This document shows, piece after piece, positions 1-4,142 of a stretch of DNA of 5,966 bases (position 1 is its first letter; each line of letters opens with the position of its first letter). Position numbers and translations under genes: made by a program. The DNA lies in the NCBI GenBank assembly GCA_003551985.1, contig PUOB01000052.1, positions 1 through 5,966 on the forward strand. Direction: 5' to 3'. The notes below the pieces were generated by a model that saw only the letters and a program-made list of their open reading frames with translations, made no database searches and was not told the DNA's origin. This DNA comes from Desulfobacteraceae bacterium. Its GTDB lineage: Bacteria; Desulfobacterota; Desulfobacteria; Desulfobacterales; Desulfosalsimonadaceae.

Positions 1-142
1 CGGCAAGCTTGTCATTTTTTTCATATGGGCCTTCCAGTGCCGGCGCGGACGGCGCCTCCCACGCCACCGGGTCAATGGGCACGGGCCAGAACGCCAGATA
101 GGCAGCCAGGCCGACAACAATAAGAAGCAAAATCTTTTTCAT
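1..142 (-). CDS. Membrane-anchored SMP-30/gluconolactonase-like protein, N-terminus only
   Basis: The gene runs off the left edge, leaving only the first 47 codons. The protein starts MKKILLLIVVGLAAYLAFWP, a short basic end followed by a hydrophobic stretch of about 16 residues. That is a signal anchor or uncleaved signal peptide, with no lipobox cysteine. It continues PVPIDPVAW, a proline-rich stretch, then EGPYEKNDKLA. From memory, this PVPIDPVAW...GPY..ND.LA pattern is the usual N-terminus of bacterial SMP-30/gluconolactonase/strictosidine-synthase-like beta-propeller proteins, which sit on the periplasmic side of the inner membrane. The propeller itself lies outside the window, so the family call rests on the leader alone. 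The ATG is supported by GGGAGGT about 6 nt upstream. The gene has the same direction as the lipid kinase gene upstream, but a 240-bp gap and a candidate promoter suggest separate transcription. Its real substrate is unknown. Confidence 0.6.
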   Translation of the reverse strand, partial: MKKILLLIVVGLAAYLAFWPVPIDPVAWEAPSAPALEGPYEKNDKLA

Positions 143-177
143 GGCAGCACCTCCCAAAAGATCCCTTTTCGTATGAA

Positions 178-205
178 AATATAACCCATTTCGCCTGACC
201 GTAAA
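178..205 (-). promoter_or_regulatory. Candidate sigma-70-type promoter for the SMP-30-like gene
   Basis: On the minus strand, TTTACG (200-205) and TATATT (178-183) are separated by 16 bp. They lie about 36 bp upstream of the start codon at 142, with the ribosome-binding site GGGAGGT in between. The match is moderate at both boxes and has no further support. Confidence 0.4.
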
Positions 206-240
206 ATCCCGGTTGGGACGGCAAAATAATCACGATATGC

Positions 241-264
241 ATCCGGCCGTATATCCGGCCGTAT
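241..264. repeat. Perfect 12-bp tandem duplication in the intergenic gap
   Basis: The unit ATCCGGCCGTAT occurs twice head to tail at 241-252 and 253-264, followed by ATA. Each unit contains the palindrome CGGCCG. The repeat lies upstream of the candidate promoter of the SMP-30-like gene and downstream of the lipid kinase gene. It could be a pair of operator half-sites or a simple slippage duplication; nothing in the sequence decides between these. Confidence 0.6.
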
Positions 265-325
265 ATAAAGATGCAATTTCAACAAGAGGGCCGGTGTTGC
301 CAAATGGCGCCGGTGCTGCCCGCAG

Positions 326-345
326 GGGCGAAAAATCTTTCGCCC
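326..345. terminator. Stem-loop downstream of the lipid kinase gene, possible weak terminator
   Basis: GGGCGAAA (326-333) and TTTCGCCC (338-345) form a perfect 8-bp stem with a 4-nt loop. The hairpin begins about 36 nt past the stop codon of the minus-strand gene ending at 382. No T-run follows the stem on the minus strand, so it is not a classical intrinsic terminator. It may stabilise the 3' end of the message or act with Rho. Confidence 0.35.
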
Positions 346-381
346 TATCGGCAGACAAAAGTTCCGTTTTTTTCGAAACCG

Positions 382-1119
382 TCAAAGCAAGACGATGCCG
401 AATATGGTCATATACCCCACCAGAAACATCAAAGGATTGTCCCAGGTATGCGGCGAAAACGCCTCGGCAAGCGTCACCGCAAGCGGCACAACCAGCATGG
501 CGACAACAAACTGGTGAAGGGTGAAGGACCCGTGAAAAGCGGCGATCCCCACCACGCAGGCAATAAAAACGCACGCACTGCCTTCGAGGGTACGGTAGTA
601 TTCCCTGTTGGTAAAAAGGGCCCTTACCTTGTACTTGTGCCTGCCGAATCTGACACCGACCGGTTCGGCAAGCCCGTCCCCCACAACGGTGATAAGCAGG
701 GGAAGCATAATCAAGTGCTGGAGGTCGTAGTATGCGAAAAGGATAATCATGGGGATGAGAATCATGTAATTCGCCATGAACTGGGTGATGACCCATAATA
801 CCGTAAAGGGACGGTCTTCGGGCCGATCGAACGCCTTGAACATCAGTTCGACCAAGGGAAGCCTCTCCCGCACAGGCTTGACAAAAATGAACGTGATGAC
901 AATGGTCAGGATGCAACCGGCGGTAAACAGGGCGAGCGTTCCTTCATAGGCAAAAACCCGCCCCACGTAAATCGGTATAAGCAAAAGCGAAAAATGCATG
1001 ACCTTGCGGGTATAATTGACCTTCACCTCCCTGTGCGTCACCAGCAGTCCGCAGCCCAGGGCAATGACACCCAGGGATAAAAACTTAATGGCCTGGTTCA
1101 TCAAAAACAAGGTTTCCAT
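382..1119 (-). CDS. Dolichol/phytol kinase-like (DGK1/VTE5 family) membrane CTP-dependent lipid kinase
   Basis: This is a polytopic inner-membrane protein of 245 residues from the ATG at 1119; the frame stays open to an ATG at 1188 (268 residues). Family motifs, numbered on the longer frame, are NYTRKVMHF (58-66, with R61, K62, H65), VVGDGLAEPVGVRFG (168-182), RTLEGS (199-204) and AEAFSPHTWDN (241-251). These match the conserved blocks of the dolichol kinase/phytol kinase/DGK1 group, relatives of CDP-diglyceride synthase that phosphorylate an isoprenoid or lipid alcohol, usually with CTP. About seven hydrophobic segments surround them. The start at 1119 has a weak upstream AAGG and lets the protein begin just before the first membrane helix. 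The start at 1188 has no ribosome-binding site and would add a basic 23-residue extension (RWARKRRHQ). The actual alcohol is unknown: polyprenol, phytol-like or diacylglycerol are all possible. The gene appears to be transcribed alone. Confidence 0.75.
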   Translation of the reverse strand: METLFLMNQAIKFLSLGVIALGCGLLVTHREVKVNYTRKVMHFSLLLIPIYVGRVFAYEGTLALFTAGCILTIVITFIFVKPVRERLPLVELMFKAFDRPEDRPFTVLWVITQFMANYMILIPMIILFAYYDLQHLIMLPLLITVVGDGLAEPVGVRFGRHKYKVRALFTNREYYRTLEGSACVFIACVVGIAAFHGSFTLHQFVVAMLVVPLAVTLAEAFSPHTWDNPLMFLVGYMTIFGIVLL

Positions 1120-1227
1120 TTGATGCCGCCTTTTGCGGGCCCACCGCATCGGATTCGGCGATGCGATTTTTATCCGCAAGCTTGTCATTCACCGCATTAA
1201 GGATCTGTATATTTTCGACCAAGTTGT

Positions 1228-1255
1228 ATTATACTAAATTATGCGTTAAAATCAA
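1228..1255 (-). promoter_or_regulatory. Sigma-70-type promoter for the lipid kinase gene
   Basis: On the minus strand, TTGATT (1250-1255) and a perfect TATAAT (1228-1233) are 16 bp apart. The predicted start of transcription is near 1221, giving a leader of about 100 nt to the ATG at 1119. The -35 box lies in the loop of the inverted repeat 1240-1271, so the promoter may be controlled by a protein bound there. Confidence 0.6.
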
Positions 1256-1271
1256 ATACTAAAAACGCATA
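1240..1271. repeat. Inverted repeat around the -35 box, possible operator
   Basis: TATGCGTT (1240-1247) and AACGCATA (1264-1271) are perfect 8-bp inverted arms 16 bp apart, so their centres lie 24 bp apart. The left arm falls inside the spacer of the promoter at 1228-1255, and the -35 box falls between the arms. A dimeric regulator bound here would block RNA polymerase. No regulator is identified. Confidence 0.4.
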
Positions 1272-1285
1272 TGACCGCATATGAC
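1266..1285. repeat. Perfect 10-bp tandem repeat
   Basis: CGCATATGAC occurs at 1266-1275 and again at 1276-1285. Each copy holds the palindrome CATATG, and the first copy overlaps the right arm of the inverted repeat at 1240-1271. One-turn spacing fits either repeated binding sites or slippage duplication. Confidence 0.5.
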
Positions 1286-1521
1286 ATGGAGGCCAGACAT
1301 ATCGATACGTTGTGTGAATTGTCTCGGGCATGAAAGCATGGACACAAAACCATTGTGCCAAAAGGAGAAGTCTTGTAATATGCATTCCTGCAAAACTAAA
1401 AACCAGAAATCAAACTGGAAACGTCCAATAATAAGGGCATAAGCCCCAGGCCGATAAAATGCAGACATACACTGCCACACCAACCCATTTACGACGATGC
1501 ACCACCGCCGAGGCATTTATT
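1286..1521. other. Intergenic stretch with no convincing gene
   Basis: No reading frame here has both a credible start signal and a recognisable protein. A 20-codon frame begins with ATG at 1380, about 12 nt after AAAGGAG, but it is lysine-rich, unrecognised and ends at 1442. TTGTGC (1353-1358) and TAATAT (1376-1381) with 17 bp between them would be a weak plus-strand promoter for the broken gene at 1535. No tRNA cloverleaf is visible. Confidence 0.5.
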
Positions 1522-1529
1522 AAAGGAGG
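1522..1529 (+). promoter_or_regulatory. Strong ribosome-binding site that fixes a TTG start
   Basis: AAAGGAGG, a near-perfect Shine-Dalgarno sequence, ends 5 nt before TTG at 1535. No ATG or GTG lies at a usable distance in that frame, and the protein from this TTG begins as the family is expected to (MFLINREAV). This supports TTG initiation for the gene at 1535-1876. Confidence 0.75.
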
Positions 1530-1534
1530 AAAAA

Positions 1535-1876
1535 TTGTTTTTAATCAATAGAGAAGCTGTAATCATCAAGGGCAGGCAAGCGCTTGCGGACTGGATCAAC
1601 ACCCATGACCACGCCAATCCGATTTCTCTTGCGGAGGTGCGGGAGGAATGCACCGTCATCCTGCTACCGGAATGCCGCGATAAAGAGTAAGCCGTTTCTA
1701 TCATCGAAAACAATTATGAAGCGCTTTTCCCCGGCGAACTCGAAGGGTGGATTGCCGACGACGCATTGTGGCCCAAGGACCTCACCCTGGAAACATTCCG
1801 GGAATTCTTCGAAATTGAATACCACAGCATGATCTTCGACGCCCTCGAGGAAGATATCGAAAAACGGGAAGAGTGA
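1535..1876 (+). pseudogene. Small acidic conserved hypothetical protein, broken by an in-frame TAA at codon 52
   Basis: From TTG at 1535 the frame reads MFLINREAVIIKGRQALADW... to E51, meets TAA at 1688-1690, and continues in the same frame with AVSIIENNYEALFPGELEGW... to TGA at 1874-1876. Both halves fit one 113-residue acidic protein. I recall intact relatives in sulfate reducers and other proteobacteria with a start like MFLINREAVIIK, a middle like LIPEY.DPEEALEFIEENYE, a Trp-Pro pair, and a C-terminal W/F..EIHSM-like segment. Aligned that way, the stop takes the place of a glutamate, so one G-to-T change in GAA would explain it. No in-frame start follows closely, so restart is unlikely. 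TAA is not a selenocysteine (TGA) or pyrrolysine (TAG) codon. The family has no function known to me. A sequencing error, or a truncated 51-residue product, remains possible. Confidence 0.7.
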
Positions 1877-1979
1877 ACGGATGCGTTCTATTCGAATTTA
1901 CCCCGTTTCCGGGTAGCCCGTGTCCACAAAGGCTTTTTCCATTGTAAGCTTGTGCTGCCGCTCCATGGATGCGAGCTCA

Positions 1980-2021
1980 AGGGTCATAGGATGTGCTGAC
2001 GAAGGAAGCGCATCGATGAAC
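1980..2021 (+). repeat. 42-bp leader element, copy 1 (upstream of the aldehyde dehydrogenase)
   Basis: This is an exact reverse complement of 3947-3988. In the plus direction it can fold: GATGTGCT (1990-1997) pairs with AGCGCATC (2007-2014), eight pairs including one G-U, closing the 9-nt loop GACGAAGGA. TCAT (1984-1987) and ATGA (2016-2019) can extend the stem. It ends 95 nt before the start codon of the aldehyde dehydrogenase and points towards it. Whether it is transcribed depends on a promoter further upstream, which I could not identify. Confidence 0.85.
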
Positions 2022-2037
2022 CGCAATACAAAATTTG

Positions 2038-2060
2038 AGGGCGAATGACTATTCGACCCT
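2038..2060 (+). promoter_or_regulatory. Second stem-loop in the aldehyde dehydrogenase leader region
   Basis: AGGGCGAAT (2038-2046) pairs with ATTCGACCCT (2051-2060): nine pairs with one bulged A and a GACT tetraloop. It lies 17 nt after the 42-bp element. A third, weaker stem, GCCGT (2070-2074) with ACGGC (2085-2089), follows. Together they form a run of hairpins ahead of the gene. No T-run follows the second stem, so an intrinsic terminator is unlikely. Confidence 0.45.
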
Positions 2061-2062
2061 AC

Positions 2063-2077
2063 TTACGAAGCCGTCAA
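2063..2077 (+). repeat. 15-bp copy of part of the stem-loop at 4075-4132
   Basis: TTACGAAGCCGTCAA matches the reverse complement of 4079-4093 exactly. There it forms one arm of the stem-loop behind the transporter gene. Similarity extends weakly upstream (ACTT here, ACTTT there). This suggests a dispersed repeat or terminator family with a decayed copy here. Confidence 0.5.
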
Positions 2078-2091
2078 ACATGAAACGGCAT

Positions 2092-2097
2092 TATAAT
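2092..2097 (+). promoter_or_regulatory. Possible -10 box upstream of the aldehyde dehydrogenase
   Basis: A perfect TATAAT lies 19 nt before the ATG, but no good -35 box stands 16-18 bp upstream. If used, transcription would begin near 2104, almost on the ribosome-binding site GGAG (2104-2107), giving a very short leader and leaving the 42-bp element untranscribed. An activator-dependent or unused site is equally possible. Confidence 0.3.
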
Positions 2098-2116
2098 ATG
2101 GTCGGAGTGATCAGCC

Positions 2117-3502
2117 ATGAACGAATCATCCGCAACGCCATTACAGTCCGTTAACCCGGCAACCGGAAAAGTCATACGCTCATACGAGAAACTCGATGAT
2201 GCCGCACTCGCACGGCTGCTCGACAAGGCCGATGCCGGCCAAAAACAATGGATGGAACGAGATTTTCCCGAACGCGCTGAAAAGCTGCGGCGGGCCGCGG
2301 AAATGCTAAAGGAGAATGCAGACGACTATGCCCGGCTCATGGCCGGGGAGATGGGCAAGCCCCTTTCCCAGGGACGGGCCGAGTCGGAAAAATGCGCATG
2401 GGTCTGCGACTATTATGCCGACAATGCCCCGGTCTTCCTAAAGGACGAGATCGTCGAAACAGGGGCCGAAAAAAGCTATATCCATTACGCGCCCCTTGGC
2501 GTGATATTTGCCGTCATGCCCTGGAATTTCCCTTTCTGGCAGGTGTTCCGGTTTGCCGCGGGAACCCTCATGGCCGGCAACGGGATCGTTTTGAAGCACG
2601 CCGAAAACGTCACCGGTTGCGCCCTGGCCATCGAAGCGATTTTCAAGGTGGCCGGTTTCCCTGAAAATCTTTTCCGCTCCCTGCGCATCACCCGGCATAA
2701 AGCCCGGCAGGTCATTAATCATCCGGTCATCAAAGCAATAACCCTGACCGGCAGCGTCGAGGCCGGCAGGGAGGTGGCGTCCCTGGCAGGCGCGGCCCTT
2801 AAAAAAACCATTATGGAGCTTGGCGGAAGCGACCCCTTTATTGTACTGGCAGACGCAAACATGGACGACGCCGTGGACAAAGCCGTCCAATCAAGGCTGT
2901 TGAGCAGCGGTCAGACCTGCATTTCGGCAAAGCGGTTCATCGTTGCGGAAGAAATCCACGACGAATTTGTCCGCAGGTTTGTCCAGGCCATGAAATCGAA
3001 AACCATGGGAGACCCGATTGACGACCCGGACCTGGGGCCCCAGGCGCGCGACGACCTGCGCCGCAAACTGCACGATCAGGTAATCCAAAGCGCAAAAAAG
3101 GGGGCGGCAATACGCCTTGGCGGAACAATGCCCCAAGGTGAGGGCTTTTACTACCCGCCCACGGTACTTACCGAAGTTACCCGGGATATGCCGGTTTTCC
3201 GCGAAGAAACATTCGGCCCCGTGGCTGCCGTCATCAAGGCCGAAAGTGAAGACGCCGCGATCGATATCGCAAACGATACCGCATACGGCCTGGGCGCAGC
3301 CATATTTACCCGCGACGTGGAAAAATGCGAACGCATTGCCCGTGACAAACTCCACGCCGGCAGCTGCTTTGTAAACGATTTCGTCAAATCCGATCCCCGC
3401 CTCCCCTTCGGCGGAATCAAGCAATCGGGCTACGGCCGAGAACTCCACATATACGGCGCCCGGGAATTCACAAACGTCAAAAGCGTATGCGCAGGCAGGT
3501 AA
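2117..3502 (+). CDS. NAD(P)-dependent succinate-semialdehyde dehydrogenase (Sad/YneI-like aldehyde dehydrogenase)
   Basis: This complete 461-residue cytoplasmic enzyme of the aldehyde dehydrogenase superfamily oxidises an aldehyde to a carboxylate with NAD(P)+. Visible signatures are MPWNFP (134-139, oxyanion Asn136), LKHAENV (159-165, cofactor-binding Lys160), TGSVEAG (211-217), MELGGSDPF (233-241, catalytic Glu234), SGQTC (264-268, nucleophile Cys268), EETFGPVA (363-370) and LPFGGIKQSGYGREL (429-443). All key residues are present. Length and sequence agree closely along the whole chain with E. coli Sad (YneI, 462 residues), including NPATG near the start, GEMGKP.SQGRAE, LGGSDPFIVL and GREL...EF. 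This favours succinate semialdehyde as substrate, as in 4-aminobutyrate or related C4 catabolism; another short semialdehyde is possible. The ATG follows GGAG at 9 nt. No aminotransferase is beside it. The gene stands alone and faces the cupin gene, with which it shares a 42-bp leader element. Confidence 0.9.
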   Translation: MNESSATPLQSVNPATGKVIRSYEKLDDAALARLLDKADAGQKQWMERDFPERAEKLRRAAEMLKENADDYARLMAGEMGKPLSQGRAESEKCAWVCDYYADNAPVFLKDEIVETGAEKSYIHYAPLGVIFAVMPWNFPFWQVFRFAAGTLMAGNGIVLKHAENVTGCALAIEAIFKVAGFPENLFRSLRITRHKARQVINHPVIKAITLTGSVEAGREVASLAGAALKKTIMELGGSDPFIVLADANMDDAVDKAVQSRLLSSGQTCISAKRFIVAEEIHDEFVRRFVQAMKSKTMGDPIDDPDLGPQARDDLRRKLHDQVIQSAKKGAAIRLGGTMPQGEGFYYPPTVLTEVTRDMPVFREETFGPVAAVIKAESEDAAIDIANDTAYGLGAAIFTRDVEKCERIARDKLHAGSCFVNDFVKSDPRLPFGGIKQSGYGRELHIYGAREFTNVKSVCAGR

Positions 3503-3532
3503 TTCCGCGCGGATCGCATACATGCGCCCGCC

Positions 3533-3562
3533 AAGGGTTTATGTACGAAGGGTTTATGTACG
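3533..3562. repeat. Perfect 15-bp tandem duplication between convergent genes
   Basis: AAGGGTTTATGTACG is present twice head to tail at 3533-3547 and 3548-3562, in the 91-bp space between the stop codons of the aldehyde dehydrogenase and the cupin. A length divisible by three keeps short frames open through it, but no gene is supported. No clear intrinsic terminator is visible in this gap; only a 4-bp stem (CCCG/CGGG near 3572-3584) is present. Confidence 0.6.
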
Positions 3563-3593
3563 CCGGACATTCCCGGAAAGCGGGGTGCAAAGA

Positions 3594-3914
3594 TCAGATA
3601 GGCGGCGCAATGGTCACCAGCACGCGCATGTCCGTTATTGCCCGGATGCCGTGGGGTTCGCTGATATCCGATACCAGTACGTCACCGGTTTCACCGGGTA
3701 TTGTTGCGCCGTCGCTTCCCAGAAACTCGCCGGTGCCTTCCAGGATCGTTATGCTTAACTGCCCCTCGATGTCGTGGGAATGAACAGGCAGCTCCTGGCC
3801 TGACCTGAAATTGAAATTGATGATCTTGAAATAGGGAGAATCATGCACAAGCAGTTTCTTAAACTGCTTTTCGGAAAAATCATTTTCCTTGAACACCTCT
3901 ATTTTTTTCAACAT
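3594..3914 (-). CDS. Small single-domain cupin protein
   Basis: This complete 106-residue protein is probably cytoplasmic. It has one conserved-barrel cupin domain. Motif 1 spans 39-62, GQELPVHSHDIEGQL...EGTG, with metal-ligand candidates His45 and His47 and a nearby acidic or amide residue (Glu50 or Gln52). Motif 2 spans 77-88, GDVLVSDISEPH, with His88 as the third ligand. It lacks a signal peptide and any DNA-binding domain, so it is a stand-alone Cupin_2 protein. Such proteins can be metal-dependent isomerases, dioxygenases or ligand sensors, and the sequence does not choose among them. The ATG follows GGAGGAG at 7 nt, a strong ribosome-binding site. Upstream lie a 42-bp hairpin element flanked by direct repeats, a -10 box and a CRP/FNR-type palindrome, so expression is probably tightly regulated. 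It converges on the aldehyde dehydrogenase gene. Confidence 0.85.
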   Translation of the reverse strand: MLKKIEVFKENDFSEKQFKKLLVHDSPYFKIINFNFRSGQELPVHSHDIEGQLSITILEGTGEFLGSDGATIPGETGDVLVSDISEPHGIRAITDMRVLVTIAPPI

Positions 3915-3928
3915 GTGAAACTCCTCCG

Positions 3929-3943
3929 CCTGATATGGGTAAA
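3929..3943. repeat. 15-bp direct repeat, copy 1, beside the 42-bp element
   Basis: CCTGATATGGGTAAA here recurs exactly at 3986-4000. The two copies bracket the 42-bp leader element of the cupin gene, 57 bp apart start to start. On the coding (minus) strand this copy lies directly before the ribosome-binding site GGAGGAG. Confidence 0.8.
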
Positions 3944-3946
3944 ACA

Positions 3947-3988
3947 GTTCATCGATGCGCTTCCTTCGTCAGCACATCCTATGACCCT
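3947..3988 (-). repeat. 42-bp leader element, copy 2 (in the cupin 5' leader)
   Basis: This is an exact inverted copy of 1980-2021. On the minus strand, the direction of the cupin gene, it folds as in copy 1: GATGTGCT (3971-3978), loop GACGAAGGA (3962-3970), AGCGCATC (3954-3961). It ends 32 nt before the cupin start codon and lies well inside the predicted 114-nt leader, so it should be part of the cupin mRNA. The loop presents GGA, which would suit a CsrA-type RNA-binding protein or a false Shine-Dalgarno sequence; both are guesses. Confidence 0.85.
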
Positions 3989-4000
3989 GATATGGGTAAA
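3986..4000. repeat. 15-bp direct repeat, copy 2
   Basis: This is an identical partner of 3929-3943. It overlaps the outer 3 bp of the 42-bp element. The arrangement repeat-element-repeat looks like a target duplication around an insertion, or a local tandem duplication interrupted by the element. Confidence 0.8.
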
Positions 4001-4034
4001 GTAAAATCCCGCCTCAAAAGCAGCGTTTGATTTC

Positions 4035-4040
4035 TTTATA
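4035..4040 (-). promoter_or_regulatory. -10 box of the cupin promoter
   Basis: TATAAA on the minus strand predicts transcription from about 4028. No -35 box stands at the normal distance. Instead the palindrome at 4062-4077 is centred 41.5 bp upstream of the predicted start, the class II activator position for CRP/FNR-family proteins. Confidence 0.55.
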
Positions 4041-4061
4041 TGGTATAAAAGCAGGAGACGC

Positions 4062-4077
4062 TTTGACATAAGTCAAA
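4062..4077. promoter_or_regulatory. CRP/FNR-family operator upstream of the cupin gene
   Basis: TTTGACATAAGTCAAA is an inverted repeat with half-sites TTGAC and GTCAA separated by 4 bp. It resembles the FNR consensus TTGAT-N4-ATCAA, with the C/G change seen in sites of some FNR, Dnr or Nnr-like regulators. Its position at -41.5 relative to the -10 box at 4035-4040 fits activation of the cupin gene. The regulator is not in the window, so an oxygen, nitric-oxide or other signal cannot be assigned. Confidence 0.6.
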
Positions 4078-4132
4078 ATTGACGGCTTCGTAAAGTCGTC
4101 TGATCGCGACTTTTTACGTCTCCGTCAATTTT
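4075..4132 (-). terminator. Long stem-loop terminator behind the MFS transporter gene
   Basis: AAAATTGACGG (4075-4085) and CCGTCAATTTT (4122-4132) form an 11-bp outer stem. Inside it, CGTAAAGTCG (4089-4098) pairs with CGACTTTTTACG (4107-4118) with a small bulge. The structure starts about 10 nt past the stop codon of the transporter on the minus strand, and the arm ends in TTTT, so it should end that transcript before the cupin promoter. Being nearly symmetrical, it might work in both directions. It shares a 15-bp segment with 2063-2077. Confidence 0.65.
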
Positions 4133-4142
4133 ATAGAAGCGA

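Noticed and set aside
230..916. Long minus-strand frame overlapping the lipid kinase gene in another phase
   Set aside because: Its protein is rich in His, Cys and Arg with no family resemblance. The overlapping frame has membrane segments and conserved kinase motifs, so this is a shadow.
1085..1222. A 45-codon TTG-started frame upstream of the lipid kinase as a real small gene
   Set aside because: The TTG coincides with the predicted transcription start and has no ribosome-binding site. It is kept only as a possible gene remnant.
1380..1442. A 20-codon frame after AAAGGAG
   Set aside because: The spacing of about 12 nt is long, the peptide is unrecognised, and nothing supports its translation.
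1688..1690. Programmed recoding of the in-frame TAA
   Set aside because: Known selenocysteine and pyrrolysine recoding use TGA and TAG, and no frameshift signal or nearby stem-loop of the right type was seen.
1899..1915. Terminator for the broken gene
   Set aside because: TACCC/GGGTA or CCCG/CGGG gives only 4-5 pairs with no T-run.
1990..2014. Hammerhead ribozyme core, suggested by CTGACGA in the 42-bp element
   Set aside because: The required second core strand and three-stem arrangement are missing; only one hairpin is present.
2891..3523. Long minus-strand frame opposite the aldehyde dehydrogenase, with a similar one at 2438-2890
   Set aside because: Both lie antisense to a fully conserved enzyme. 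They have no recognisable domains or ribosome-binding site and follow from its codon bias.
3487..3783. Plus-strand frame through the tandem repeat and opposite the cupin
   Set aside because: It begins inside the aldehyde dehydrogenase end, runs antisense to the cupin, and has no conserved content. The MYEGFMYAG part is only the translated tandem repeat.
1980..3988. Insertion sequence or composite transposon bounded by the 42-bp repeats
   Set aside because: There is no transposase or recombinase frame inside, and the outer flanks show no shared target duplication around the whole segment.
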